Origin: Paenibacillus sp. FSL R5-0490
Lineage (GTDB): Bacteria > Bacillota > Bacilli > Bacillales > Cytobacillaceae
DNA length: 46,189 bases
Assembly: GCF_001956215.1 (NCBI RefSeq)
Contig: NZ_MRTQ01000032.1
Coordinates: forward strand, 1-46,189
Direction of reading: 5' to 3'
The position numbers and the translations under genes are program-made. The notes below the pieces were generated by a model. It was not told the DNA's origin and did no database searches. It saw only the letters and a list, made by a program, of their open reading frames with translations. Below are positions 15,753 through 23,793 of this stretch, in pieces (the stretch's first letter is position 1; every line of letters begins with the position of its first letter).

Positions 15753-15781
15753 GCATGTTCGATTGCAGGTGCGCATAGAGT
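15753..15781 (+). promoter_or_regulatory. Candidate sigma-E promoter of prkA
   Basis: GCATGTT (15753-15759) is 6/7 to the sigma-E -35 consensus KMATATT; after a 14-bp spacer CATAGAGT (15774-15781) is 6/8 to CATACAMT. Transcription would begin about 35 bases before the prkA ATG. Sigma-E control of prkA is known in B. subtilis. Confidence 0.5.
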
Positions 15782-15821
15782 ATATTAATCGTCTCTGATA
15801 ATGCGACAGGGGGAGGTCCTT

Positions 15822-17717
15822 ATGGATATTCTAAAAAAAATTGAGATGTACAGACACGAGGAAGAAAAGCTTAAATGGGAAGGGACTTTTGGAGAGTATT
15901 TAGAAATTGTCAAAGAGAAGCCATGGGTTGCCCAGTCAGCACATTCGCGGGTATATAATATGATTAAGGATGCCGGTGTCGAAGAAGTGAAAGGGCAAAA
16001 ACGATACCAATTTTTCAGCAACCAGCTCTTTGGATTAGAAGAAGCATTGGAAAGGCTGGTAGAAGAGTATTTTCACCCTGCTGCCAAACGCCTTGATGTC
16101 CGTAAAAGGATCCTTTTATTAATGGGTCCGGTCAGCGGCGGTAAATCAACATTAGTGACAATGCTAAAGAGGGGTTTGGAGCAATATTCCCACGCTGAAA
16201 GGGGCGCGGTCTATGCTATTAAGGGCTGCCCAATGCATGAAGATCCGCTTCATTTAATTCCGCATCACCTCCGCAAGGACTTTTATGATGAGTATGGAAT
16301 AAGAATTGAAGGAAACCTATCGCCATTGAATAGTATGCGTCTCGAACAGGAGTATGGCGGCCGCATAGAAGATGTTTTAATTGAACGAATCATTTTCTCC
16401 GAAGATCGCAGGGTGGGGATTGGAACTTTCAGCCCTTCAGATCCGAAATCCCAGGATATTGCTGATCTGACTGGAAGCATTGACTTTTCAACTATTGCTG
16501 AATATGGTTCAGAATCCGATCCTCGTGCCTACCGTTTTGACGGGGAACTGAATAAAGCAAACCGAGGTATGATGGAATTCCAGGAAATGCTGAAGTGTGA
16601 CGAGAAGTTTTTATGGCATTTATTGTCCCTGACTCAGGAAGGCAACTTTAAAGCCGGACGCTTCGCCCTGATTTCGGCAGATGAGCTAATTGTCGCTCAC
16701 ACGAATGAAACAGAGTATCGTTCATTCATTTCCAATAAAAAGAATGAAGCTTTGCATTCCAGGATTATCGTTATGCCAATCCCATATAATTTAAAGGTTT
16801 CAGAGGAAGAGAAGATTTACGATAAAATGATCCGTGAAAGCGATGTTTCCAATGTGCACATTGCACCGCATACTTTAAGAGTGGCAGCGATGTTTACGAT
16901 TTTAACCCGCATGAAGGATCCGAAAAAAGGCGATATTGATTTAGTTAAGAAAATGCGTTTGTATGATGGTGAGAGTGTTGAAGGCTATAATAGAGCAGAT
17001 GTGGAAGAATTGAAAAAAGAGCATGCAGATGAGGGCATGAGCGGCATTGACCCGCGTTATGTCATCAACAGGATCTCTTCGACAATCATCCGCAAAAATA
17101 TCACAAGCATCAATGCGCTGGATGTACTGCGATCGCTTAAAGAAGGATTGGATCAGCATCCATCCATCACTCCAGAGCTTAAGGAAAGATACCTGAATTT
17201 TATTTCTCTGGCCCGCAAAGAGTATGATGATATCGCCAAGAAAGAAGTCCAAAAGGCATTTGTTTACTCCTATGAAGAATCTGCAAAAACGCTTATGGAA
17301 AACTATCTTGATAATGTTGAAGCATACTGCAATAAAGCGAAGCTGCGCGACCCATTAACCGGTGAGGAGATCAGTCCGGATGAAAAGCTGATGCGCTCAA
17401 TCGAAGAACAAATCGGCATCTCCGAGAATGCGAAGAAAGCATTCAGGGAGGAAATCCTCATCCGCATCTCCGCTTATGCCAGAAAAGGCAAGCGCTTTGA
17501 CTATAATTCGCATGACCGCCTGCGCGAAGCCATCCAGAAGAAACTCTTCGCTGACCTGAAAGATGTTGTGAAAATCACCACATCTTCAAAAACGCCGGAT
17601 GAGCAGCAGCTGAAGAAGGTGAATGAGGTAGTAGCACGTCTGATCGACGAACATGGCTATAACTCCACATCAGCAAACGAACTGCTCCGCTATGTGGGAA
17701 GCTTGCTGAATCGATAA
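15822..17717 (+). CDS. prkA: PrkA, AAA+ serine protein kinase/protease of sporulation
   Basis: A 631-residue protein. The N-terminal PrkA AAA+ domain has Walker A GPVSGGKST near residue 102 and the EFQEMLKCDEKFLWHLL Walker B/sensor region; a C-terminal domain (about 380-631) carries the PrkA kinase-like module. PrkA is found in the forespore coat region in Bacillus and is described as a Ser/Thr kinase and, in newer work, an AAA+ protease influencing the sigma-K regulator network. ATG 15822 follows GGGGGAGG. The gene precedes yhbH as in B. subtilis, with two small genes now between them, one of them on the minus strand. Confidence 0.97.
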   Translation: MDILKKIEMYRHEEEKLKWEGTFGEYLEIVKEKPWVAQSAHSRVYNMIKDAGVEEVKGQKRYQFFSNQLFGLEEALERLVEEYFHPAAKRLDVRKRILLLMGPVSGGKSTLVTMLKRGLEQYSHAERGAVYAIKGCPMHEDPLHLIPHHLRKDFYDEYGIRIEGNLSPLNSMRLEQEYGGRIEDVLIERIIFSEDRRVGIGTFSPSDPKSQDIADLTGSIDFSTIAEYGSESDPRAYRFDGELNKANRGMMEFQEMLKCDEKFLWHLLSLTQEGNFKAGRFALISADELIVAHTNETEYRSFISNKKNEALHSRIIVMPIPYNLKVSEEEKIYDKMIRESDVSNVHIAPHTLRVAAMFTILTRMKDPKKGDIDLVKKMRLYDGESVEGYNRADVEELKKEHADEGMSGIDPRYVINRISSTIIRKNITSINALDVLRSLKEGLDQHPSITPELKERYLNFISLARKEYDDIAKKEVQKAFVYSYEESAKTLMENYLDNVEAYCNKAKLRDPLTGEEISPDEKLMRSIEEQIGISENAKKAFREEILIRISAYARKGKRFDYNSHDRLREAIQKKLFADLKDVVKITTSSKTPDEQQLKKVNEVVARLIDEHGYNSTSANELLRYVGSLLNR

Positions 17718-17724
17718 ATGAAGG

Positions 17725-17757
17725 GCCTGGCAGTATTGATGCCAGGCTTATTTTTTA
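17725..17757 (+). terminator. Terminator after prkA
   Basis: GCCTGGCA and TGCCAGGC with loop GTATTGA, then TTATTTTTT. Confidence 0.93.
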
Positions 17758-17782
17758 GTATGTAATTAATAGATTTAATAAA

Positions 17783-17812
17783 TATAAAAAAGAGGCTTCG
17801 AAAAGCCTCTTC
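17783..17812 (-). terminator. Terminator of the small zinc-ribbon gene
   Basis: AAGAGGCTT and AAGCCTCTT around CGAA; the T run is on the minus strand (AAAAAA on plus). It overlaps the first bases of the stop codon of the gene at 17811. Confidence 0.88.
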
Positions 17813-17951
17813 ATCCATTTTTGTCTATTGTTAATGCGGGTTCATTCTTTTTTTTCTGGCATTCCTGACAGACTGGCTTATTTTCAAGGTAAACGGTCCG
17901 CTCAAATATCGATAATTCACCGCACCAGCTGCAGCAAAGGATTTCGCTCAT
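17811..17951 (-). CDS. Small zinc-ribbon protein, 46 residues
   Basis: Reading MSEILCCSWCGELSIFERTV then YLENKPVCQECQKKK. Four cysteines in two CxxC knuckles (Cys7-x2-Cys10 and Cys28-x2-Cys31, with Cys6 extra) form a treble-clef or zinc-ribbon pattern. AAGGGGGG lies 6 bases before the ATG at 17951 and a terminator follows at once, so this is a complete one-gene unit on the strand opposite to prkA. The family is not recognised; nucleic-acid or protein binding is only a guess. Confidence 0.75.
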   Translation of the reverse strand: MSEILCCSWCGELSIFERTVYLENKPVCQECQKKKNEPALTIDKNG

Positions 17952-18018
17952 AAAATCCCCCCTTTTGTATAATCCTATTTACACTTGGCCATATTTATGC
18001 TTCAGAACTATTATAAAA

Positions 18019-18044
18019 GTTTAGATTGGCCCAATTAGGGGTAT
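18019..18044 (+). promoter_or_regulatory. Likely sigma-B promoter
   Basis: GTTTAG (18019-18024), 14-bp spacer, GGGTAT (18039-18044): 5/6 and 6/6 to the sigma-B consensus GTTTAA-N12/14-GGGTAT. The predicted transcript starts just before the ribosome site of the 61-residue gene at 18067. Confidence 0.65.
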
Positions 18045-18066
18045 AAATACAGCAGAGGTGATATTC

Positions 18067-18252
18067 ATGAAAAAGAAAGAATTAGATAAGGATTATACAC
18101 CGAGAAACAGCTCAATGGCGGAAAATATTGAAGAAATGGAAAACCTGGGCAAGCAGATGGAAAATATGCGGACCAATAAAGAATTAAAAGAGGATTACGA
18201 TAAATATCCGGATCCCATTCAGAATAAAAACAAAGACAAGAACCTTCGCTGA
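18067..18252 (+). CDS. Small hydrophilic protein, 61 residues, probably stress-induced
   Basis: A highly charged, probably disordered protein (MKKKELDKDYTP... KDKNLR) with a short amphipathic helix around MAENIEEMENLGKQMENM. It has no cysteine and no membrane segment. AGAGGTG ends 6 bases before ATG 18067; an upstream in-frame GTG at 18058 overlaps that site and is less likely. The sigma-B-like promoter directly upstream and a terminator directly downstream make it a single-gene unit. No function can be assigned. Confidence 0.75.
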   Translation: MKKKELDKDYTPRNSSMAENIEEMENLGKQMENMRTNKELKEDYDKYPDPIQNKNKDKNLR

Positions 18253-18271
18253 TCGCGGAGGTTTATTTTTG
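18240..18271 (+). terminator. Terminator after the 61-residue gene
   Basis: AACCTTCGC pairs with GCGGAGGTT (one G-U) and is followed by TATTTTTG. It overlaps the last codons of the gene. Confidence 0.8.
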
Positions 18272-18515
18272 TATAAAAAATGGGCTTGTCTAAAAGATGC
18301 TTCGAATGTCTTATTGTCAAAATTATTTGTAAATTATTTTGTCTTCCCGCATATGATAGAGTAATAAACATTTCTTTGTATTGGTGCATGAATATTAAAA
18401 TCACTGCCGGGAAATGAATCTATGAAATGAAGGCAGACTGCTGAAATGGGGATGTTTCATCTTTTTTTGACACTCGCGATATTGTATGTTGGAAAGCTGT
18501 AATGTGTGAAATTTA
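18272..18515. other. Intergenic region upstream of yhbH, no feature identified
   Basis: AT-rich, no open reading frame with a ribosome site and no repeat. TTGACA (about 18466) is present but without a convincing -10 at proper spacing. The yhbH promoter must lie here; I could not settle its sigma factor. Confidence 0.5.
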
Positions 18516-18535
18516 TTTTAAAAGGAGGGGTTAAC

Positions 18536-19708
18536 ATGACGAATGTCAATAACCATCAGTTTGTGATTTCCCAAGAAGATTGGTCCCTCCATCGCAAAGG
18601 CTATGATGACCAGCAGCGTCATCAGGATAAAGTCCAGGAAGCAATCCGCAACAATTTGCCTGATTTGATAACGGAAGAAAACATTGTAATGTCGAATGGG
18701 CGGGAAGTGGTAAAGATTCCGATTCGCTCATTGGATGAATACAAAATCCGTTATAACTATGATAAAAACAAACATGTCGGCCAAGGCGATGGAGATAGCC
18801 AGATTGGAGATGTAGTGGCCCGTGACGGATCCGGCAGCCAGAAAGGACCCGGAAAGGGGCAAGGAGCAGGCGACCAGGCAGGCGAGGATTATTTTGAAGC
18901 AGAAGTATCACTCATGGAAATTGAAGAGGCTTTATTTAAACAATTGGAATTGCCTAATTTAAAGAGAAAAGAACAGGATGAAAATGTTGTAGAGGATATT
19001 GAATTTAATGACATCAGAAAAACAGGTTTAATGGGCAATATTGATAAGAAAAGGACCATGATGTCGGCATTCAAGCGCAACGCAATGAAGGGCAAGGCAG
19101 CGTTCCACCCGATTTATAAGGAAGATTTGAAGTTTAAGACCTGGAATGAAATTGTAAAGCCTGATTCGAAGGCTGTCGTGCTTGCGATGATGGATACGAG
19201 CGGATCGATGGGGATCTGGGAAAAGTATATGGCCAGAAGCTTTTTCTTCTGGATGACGCGGTTCCTGAGAACCAAATATGAGACAGTTGAAATTGAATTT
19301 ATTGCCCACCATACAGAAGCAAAAGTGGTTTCAGAAGAGGACTTTTTTTCAAAAGGAGAAAGCGGTGGAACGATTTGTTCATCTGCCTACCGAAAAGCGC
19401 TTGAGCTGATAGATGCCAAGTACGATCCGCGTAAATTTAATATTTATCCTTTCCACTTCTCAGACGGTGATAACCTGACCTCTGATAATGCCCGCTGTGT
19501 CAAGCTGGTGGAAGACCTGATGAAGGTGTCCAATATGTTTGGATACGGTGAGGTCAACCAGTACAACCGCCACTCGACTCTGATGTCCGCCTATAAAAAT
19601 ATCAAAAATGATGATTTCCGATATTATATTCTTAAGCAAAAAGCAGATGTATTCCATGCGATGAAAAGCTTTTTCAAACAGGAAGAGGATAAGAAGAAAT
19701 ATGCCTAA
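18536..19708 (+). CDS. yhbH: YhbH-type sporulation protein (DUF444, VWA-like domain)
   Basis: A 390-residue protein. The C-terminal half is a VWA-like domain with the metal-site motif DTSGSMG (about residue 223) and [10 protein letters not shown]. The N-terminal part is basic with a glycine-rich linker ([19 protein letters not shown]). ATG 18536 follows AAAGGAGGGG. YhbH and PrkA form a conserved pair (as YeaH/YeaG in enteric bacteria), suggesting that YhbH acts as adaptor or substrate of the kinase/AAA+ protein. B. subtilis yhbH mutants are impaired in sporulation. Confidence 0.95.
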   Translation: MTNVNNHQFVISQEDWSLHRKGYDDQQRHQDKVQEAIRNNLPDLITEENIVMSNGREVVKIPIRSLDEYKIRYNYDKNKHVGQGDGDSQIGDVVARDGSGSQKGPGKGQGAGDQAGEDYFEAEVSLMEIEEALFKQLELPNLKRKEQDENVVEDIEFNDIRKTGLMGNIDKKRTMMSAFKRNAMKGKAAFHPIYKEDLKFKTWNEIVKPDSKAVVLAMMDTSGSMGIWEKYMARSFFFWMTRFLRTKYETVEIEFIAHHTEAKVVSEEDFFSKGESGGTICSSAYRKALELIDAKYDPRKFNIYPFHFSDGDNLTSDNARCVKLVEDLMKVSNMFGYGEVNQYNRHSTLMSAYKNIKNDDFRYYILKQKADVFHAMKSFFKQEEDKKKYA

Positions 19709-19733
19709 AGAGAGGGAAACCTCTCTTTTTATT
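19706..19733 (+). terminator. Terminator after yhbH
   Basis: AAAGAGAGG and CCTCTCTTT around a GAAA-type loop, followed by TTATTTC; overlaps the yhbH stop. Confidence 0.9.
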
Positions 19734-19736
19734 TCA

Positions 19737-19763
19737 GCAAAAAGCCCCCATTTTCAGGGGGCT
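19737..19763 (-). terminator. Terminator of the YflT-like gene
   Basis: AGCCCCC and GGGGGCT with a TTTTC loop; the T run is on the minus strand. Confidence 0.9.
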
Positions 19764-19767
19764 GATG

Positions 19768-20376
19768 CTATTTAAGCCTGTCTTTTGTAAGCAATTCTTG
19801 CCGATTTACTTCACTGGTTTTCATCTCTGCTGAAGTATGTGAATGCTGAACACGACTGGGATTCTCGCTGACACAGCATGGATCAGCGGATTTATCTGCC
19901 AGTGTTTTGATATCCGATTCATGGACAACCTCCCGGGCTGAAGCACTCTCCATATATCCTTCAGAGTTTTCGGCAGTGATTCTCTGATTGTCCTGCGTGG
20001 AGTTTGGATATTTCCCATAATAGTCAGCGATTAAGACATATTTTCCGTCAAAAACCATGCTTGCGTATCGATCCAGGTCATGTTCATCAAATCGTGTACC
20101 ATCTTTTTTATCGGGATCAATCCCTGAACTTGTGGCCGGATCTTCCCCCATGAATAGAGCTTTAACAGAATCAAGAAAACGCTGATTGCCCAGCTCCTGG
20201 GAACCGACTATCCGCAAGTTCACTCCGTAATTGTCTGCAAAGCTTTCAAGATTTGCGCCATCCTTTGAGACGATCACAAGATTTTCCTTCTGATATCCAT
20301 TTGACCCTGCACCTTCAATGGCTTCTTTAAGCTCTTGCTGAGTATCGAATCCGCCTATTAATATATTCTTCTGCAT
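19768..20376 (-). CDS. General stress protein 17M-like (YflT domain) with extended C-terminus
   Basis: A 202-residue protein. Residues 1-105 fit the YflT/GSP17M domain: ILIGGFDTQQELKEAIEGA, then an alternating alpha/beta pattern ending in YASMVFDGKYVLIADYYGK. The remaining 95 residues are hydrophilic and low in complexity, without a recognised domain. ATG 20376 is used because GGGAG lies 8 bases upstream; GTG 20385 would sit inside the ribosome site. YflT proteins belong to the sigma-B general stress regulon in B. subtilis, and a weak sigma-B-like promoter is present here. Confidence 0.82.
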   Translation of the reverse strand: MQKNILIGGFDTQQELKEAIEGAGSNGYQKENLVIVSKDGANLESFADNYGVNLRIVGSQELGNQRFLDSVKALFMGEDPATSSGIDPDKKDGTRFDEHDLDRYASMVFDGKYVLIADYYGKYPNSTQDNQRITAENSEGYMESASAREVVHESDIKTLADKSADPCCVSENPSRVQHSHTSAEMKTSEVNRQELLTKDRLK

Positions 20377-20411
20377 ATTTTTCACTCCCAGTGTAGTATG
20401 ATATTTTTTTA

Positions 20412-20437
20412 TTTCCCTGAATTGCTGGCGGAGAAAC
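20412..20437 (-). promoter_or_regulatory. Weak sigma-B-like promoter of the YflT-like gene
   Basis: On the minus strand GTTTCT, 14 bp, then GGGAAA: 4/6 and 4/6 to consensus at correct spacing, about 36 bases before the start codon. Marginal by sequence; family knowledge adds support. Confidence 0.35.
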
Positions 20438-20584
20438 GTTCTTTTGCTTTTGAAGGGCTGGATGCAATAGCGTTTAGTCCTGAATCATTATATGGCACAA
20501 GCCGTATAAATTAATAAAACACAAAGAATACAGTATGATAAAGGTATAATAACTGAATTGAATTGCTGCTGGAGGTGGGCAGAT

Positions 20585-21223
20585 ATGGAGATTGAGAAAC
20601 TGGCTAAAAGGTTAGGGAACAGAACCCCAATTATTTTGGGAAGTGAGCGATTTTCCAAGTTCGCTATTTTGCTTCCGCTGGTTGAAATCAATAATGAGGT
20701 ACATGTCCTATTTGAAGTGCGTTCACTTAAAATGAGAAGGCAGCCTGGGGAGGTATGTTTCCCCGGCGGAAGGATAGATCCGGAAGATAGGGATGAAGAG
20801 CATACGGCCGTCCGTGAAACCTCTGAGGAACTCGGTGTGGGCGAAGACAGCATCACAAATGTTTCCCCGCTGGATTACATGATCTCCTTCGGTCAAATTA
20901 TTTACCCTTATGCAGGCATTATCCAAAACCCGGACAAGATTGTCCCGAACCCTGATGAAGTAGAAGAGGTTTTTACCGTCCCCCTTTCATTTCTGAAAAA
21001 AGTAAAGCCTGAAACATATCACGTAAATTTTAAAGTAGAGCCTGAAGAAAATTTTCCTTTTGATTTAATTGCCGGAGGTGAAAATTACAATTGGCAGACA
21101 AGGAGAGCGGAAGAGGTATTTTACTATTTCCAGGACAAGGTCATCTGGGGGCTGACTGCCAGAATCCTTAAACATTTTCTTGAGATCATAACAGAAGATT
21201 TCAATGAAAGTGAAAGCGTCTGA
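20585..21223 (+). CDS. Nudix hydrolase, CoA diphosphatase type
   Basis: A 212-residue enzyme expected to cleave coenzyme A to phosphopantetheine and 3',5'-ADP. The UPF0035 signature of CoA-specific members is present (FEVRSLKMRRQPGEVCFPGG), leading into the Nudix box GGRIDPEDRDEEHTAVRETSEELGV with the REtxEE core. GGAGGTG lies 8 bases before ATG 20585. A TATAAT-like box sits at about 20544, but no -35 was recognised. Confidence 0.9.
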   Translation: MEIEKLAKRLGNRTPIILGSERFSKFAILLPLVEINNEVHVLFEVRSLKMRRQPGEVCFPGGRIDPEDRDEEHTAVRETSEELGVGEDSITNVSPLDYMISFGQIIYPYAGIIQNPDKIVPNPDEVEEVFTVPLSFLKKVKPETYHVNFKVEPEENFPFDLIAGGENYNWQTRRAEEVFYYFQDKVIWGLTARILKHFLEIITEDFNESESV

Positions 21224-21244
21224 AGAAAATAATTTTCAAAAAGG

Positions 21245-21273
21245 TTGACGCAGTCCTGATAAATGTTTATGAT
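21245..21273 (+). promoter_or_regulatory. Sigma-A promoter of the SAM riboswitch-hom unit
   Basis: TTGACG (21245-21250), 17-bp spacer, TATGAT (21268-21273). Transcription would start about 20 bases before the aptamer. Confidence 0.8.
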
Positions 21274-21297
21274 TCATATAAATTGAATACTTAGAAA

Positions 21298-21476
21298 CTT
21301 CTTATCAAGAGAGGCGGAGGGACTGACCCTATGATGCCTCGGCAACCAGCATTCATGCACGGTGCCAAATTCAGAGGAATACATTTTCCGAAGATAAGAA
21401 GGCGGAATGAACGGAATATTAATTCAAACCCCTTCTTGTCTGTAATGGACGGAAGGGGTTTTTTGTTTTTTAAGGC
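21298..21476 (+). promoter_or_regulatory. SAM-I riboswitch (S-box) with transcription terminator
   Basis: Aptamer at 21298-21401: P1 is CTTCTTATC with GATAAGAAG, the conserved core AGAGAGGCGGAGGGACTGGC-like segment reads GAGAGGCGGAGGGACTGACC then CTATGATGCCTCGGCAACC, and P3/P4 arms follow. The expression platform has a terminator AACCCCTTC/GGAAGGGGTT (about 21425-21466) plus T run. An antiterminator can form between P1's GATAAGAAGG and CCTTCTTGTC. With SAM bound, P1 holds and the terminator stops transcription before hom. Confidence 0.96.
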
Positions 21477-21510
21477 AGGCACAATAAATTTTATCCAGGG
21501 GGAATAAATA

Positions 21511-22728
21511 ATGTCAGCAATAACGATCGGGCTATTGGGGTTTGGAACTGTTGGAAAAGGAGTGTATGAAACAATCAGAAAGCATCAGGGAAGGCTACAG
21601 GCGATACTCGGGAAAGAAGTGAAGGTTTCCGCTATCCTGGTCAAAAATGTAAATAAACATTCTTTGCCTGATGATGAGGTGCTTTTAACAGATGACTTTC
21701 AGGATATTATTGAGCTTCCAAAGCTTGATGTCGTAATTGATGCCATTGTTGGCAGGGAGCCGGGCTATACGTATCTGCGCCAGGCCATATCGAGAGGATG
21801 CCATGTCATTACAGCGAATAAAGAGATGTTTGCATTTCATGGAAGTGAGCTTGCGAGGCTGGCAAAAGAAAAGAATGTATCACTGGGATATGAAGCAACA
21901 GTCGGCGGCGGTATCCCCATCATTCAGACCATCAGGCAGCTGCTGAATGCCAACAGGATCGAACGGATTGAAGGAATTTTAAATGGCACATCCAATTTCA
22001 TTTTGACAAGTATGCGCGAAGAGAACTTATCATTTGAAGAAGCATTGAAAATCGCTCAGGAAAAAGGCTATGCAGAAGCCGATCCTAAAAATGATATCGA
22101 AGGATATGACGCCTTTTACAAAGCAGTTGTTCTGAGCGAGCTTGTATTCGGGAAAGCGCCTGCACAGGAATACTCTGTAAGAGAAGGCATTACTGATATT
22201 ACGATTGAGCAAATCCGATTGGCTGATTCGCTGGGGTTGAAATTCAAGCATGCAGCATCGATTCATAGGGAAAAAGATTCTGTCCGCTGTACAGTAAAGC
22301 CGGTCCTGACAGGTGAATCGCATCCTCTATACAGAGTAGAAGGCGTGCAGAATGCCGTTTCAATCGATGCGGATATTGTCGGGAATATCAGTCTGCAGGG
22401 ACCTGGAGCAGGCATGTTCCCGACAGCGAGTGCGATTATTGAAGATTTAATTCATGTGGGCAAAGCCGATTTCCCTTCAGCATATGAGGAAGCTGCATTG
22501 GAAGAGAAGGTCCCTGAACAGCAGCTCTGGGTTATATTGGGTGATGTTGAAGGATATGAATTCCTTGAGGGAGTTGAAATCGTCAGCAAAGTGTCAGAGC
22601 AGGCCCTGATCGTTAAGGGAGCTGCAGAGGCTGTGTCATTATTAGACAAATCCGATTTGAAGGCTTATCAAGTGCTTGGAGATTATGCAGTCACGGCAGG
22701 GAAGTATAAGCAGGTACAGACGGTCTGA
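21511..22728 (+). CDS. hom: Homoserine dehydrogenase under SAM control
   Basis: A 405-residue enzyme converting aspartate semialdehyde to homoserine with NAD(P)H. It has the Rossmann start GLLGFGTVGKG, VITANKE with the catalytic-region Lys, NGTSNFIL, and the substrate loop AEADPKNDIEGYDAFYKAVVL. The C-terminal 80 residues (WVILGDVEGYEFLEGVEIV...) do not show a convincing ACT pattern, and the protein is shorter than the 433-residue B. subtilis Hom. The SAM riboswitch ties it to methionine demand, so it may be a second, methionine-dedicated enzyme. GGGGG site 9 bases before ATG. Confidence 0.95.
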   Translation: MSAITIGLLGFGTVGKGVYETIRKHQGRLQAILGKEVKVSAILVKNVNKHSLPDDEVLLTDDFQDIIELPKLDVVIDAIVGREPGYTYLRQAISRGCHVITANKEMFAFHGSELARLAKEKNVSLGYEATVGGGIPIIQTIRQLLNANRIERIEGILNGTSNFILTSMREENLSFEEALKIAQEKGYAEADPKNDIEGYDAFYKAVVLSELVFGKAPAQEYSVREGITDITIEQIRLADSLGLKFKHAASIHREKDSVRCTVKPVLTGESHPLYRVEGVQNAVSIDADIVGNISLQGPGAGMFPTASAIIEDLIHVGKADFPSAYEEAALEEKVPEQQLWVILGDVEGYEFLEGVEIVSKVSEQALIVKGAAEAVSLLDKSDLKAYQVLGDYAVTAGKYKQVQTV

Positions 22729-22762
22729 AAAACAGAAGGGGCAAGCCTTTGAGCTGCCCCTC
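22727..22762 (-). terminator. Terminator of the DUF2187 gene
   Basis: GGGGCA and TGCCCC around an 11-base loop. The run of T follows the stem only on the minus strand (GAAAAACA on plus), so it serves the small gene at 22790. Confidence 0.7.
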
Positions 22763-22789
22763 CTGAAGTATGTTTAGAGATGGTGGATA

Positions 22790-22984
22790 CTAAGCCTGCT
22801 GTTTATTAAATAAAGGATTATTTAATCCGGAATACAGGTCTTTAACATGAACTGTTACTATCTTAGCGCCAATCTGGACATGGACCATATTATCAAAAAC
22901 AGCTGTTACCAGGCCGTTTAATGAAACATTCGCACCAATATTGAGATCTTTGCCGGGAGATTTAACATTTTTCTTGTTTGCCAT
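22790..22984 (-). CDS. DUF2187 family protein (YkvS-like), 64 residues
   Basis: A small protein with an SH3-like beta pattern: GANVSLNGLVTAVFDNMVHVQIG then AKIVTVHVKDLY. This matches the DUF2187 family of short Bacillus proteins with KOW-like folds. ATG 22984 has GGGATGGTG 5 bases upstream; a frame extension to 23005 has no better site. Function unknown in the family. Confidence 0.75.
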   Translation of the reverse strand: MANKKNVKSPGKDLNIGANVSLNGLVTAVFDNMVHVQIGAKIVTVHVKDLYSGLNNPLFNKQQA

Positions 22985-23122
22985 CGTAACACCATCCCAT
23001 TCCAATTTATTGAAACTTATACATAGAATATTGCCTTTTTATAGTAAAATAAACGCTTTAATAAAAAAAGTCCAGTAAAATAGCTTGTTTTTTTATCGAC
23101 AAATTGCAATGAAATTAGACAC

Positions 23123-23650
23123 TTATCTAAAAACAGCTGATGGCACATCGAACTGCCTCCATAGGAAGAGGATGAAAAGAATGGAAAGTCCCCATGCGGC
23201 AGCTGGCCGCTTGTGGTGCACCCAAAGGATGGTAAACATAACAGTATTGAAAAGAATCGACCATTTTAAACTCCAGCCATTATCGTACTTTATCAGATTA
23301 AATTTGATATCAACCACCTCATTTACCGTATAGAGAAGGACCCAGCCTGAGATATAAAGCAGTTTCTTAATAAATTTTCCTCCAGGGAATCTGTATAGAT
23401 AGATCAAAATAGTTGCCGGATACTTTACAGCCATAATGGAAAAACTGACATGGGTATTTGTAAGATTCACCTTCTCATCGACCCCCTGTGGATCATATGT
23501 CCACATCGGATAAAAGTCTGAGAGCAGATATAAATATAAAAAGTCCCCTAATATGTAAAAAAGGATGGTGGGATAATACATTTTCCAATTTCTCCAGTCA
23601 CCCCACTTCCATAGAGCGAAAATCCACAAAAAAGCATATAGAGCATTCAT
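23123..23650 (-). CDS. Polytopic membrane protein, CBO0543-like family
   Basis: A 175-residue protein with five to six hydrophobic helices (ALYAFLWIFALW; YPTILFYILGDFLYLYLL; KYPATILIYLYRF; LLYISGWVLLYTVNEVVDI; WSILFNTVMFTILWVHH; WGLSILFILFLW). The ending with many aromatic residues and the TVNEVVD motif matches a Bacillus/Clostridium family of unknown function. ATG 23650 is preferred with AGAGGTG 6 bases upstream; GTG 23659 is within that site. Confidence 0.75.
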   Translation of the reverse strand: MNALYAFLWIFALWKWGDWRNWKMYYPTILFYILGDFLYLYLLSDFYPMWTYDPQGVDEKVNLTNTHVSFSIMAVKYPATILIYLYRFPGGKFIKKLLYISGWVLLYTVNEVVDIKFNLIKYDNGWSLKWSILFNTVMFTILWVHHKRPAAAWGLSILFILFLWRQFDVPSAVFR

Positions 23651-23742
23651 TCCATTCACCTCTTCCCAGAGCGCACAGTTATTCCTATCCTATCCAATTT
23701 AAGAAAAAATAAAAAAACTAAGCAGGTTAAGGCAGATAAATA

Positions 23743-23784
23743 ACCGGAAAACCCAATCAGAAGGGGGCTTTCCGGTCGTTTTTA
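23743..23784. terminator. Possible terminator between the glycosylase and CBO0543-like genes
   Basis: ACCGGAAA and TTTCCGGT with an 18-base loop. The plus side has CGTTTTT and the minus side TTATTTAT, so it can end the minus-strand glycosylase transcript. Confidence 0.6.
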
Positions 23785-23793
23785 ATATAGCTG

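Noticed and set aside
23085..23333. Plus-strand frame of 82 codons opposite the CBO0543-like gene
   Set aside because: No ribosome site; it mirrors a convincing membrane protein on the minus strand.
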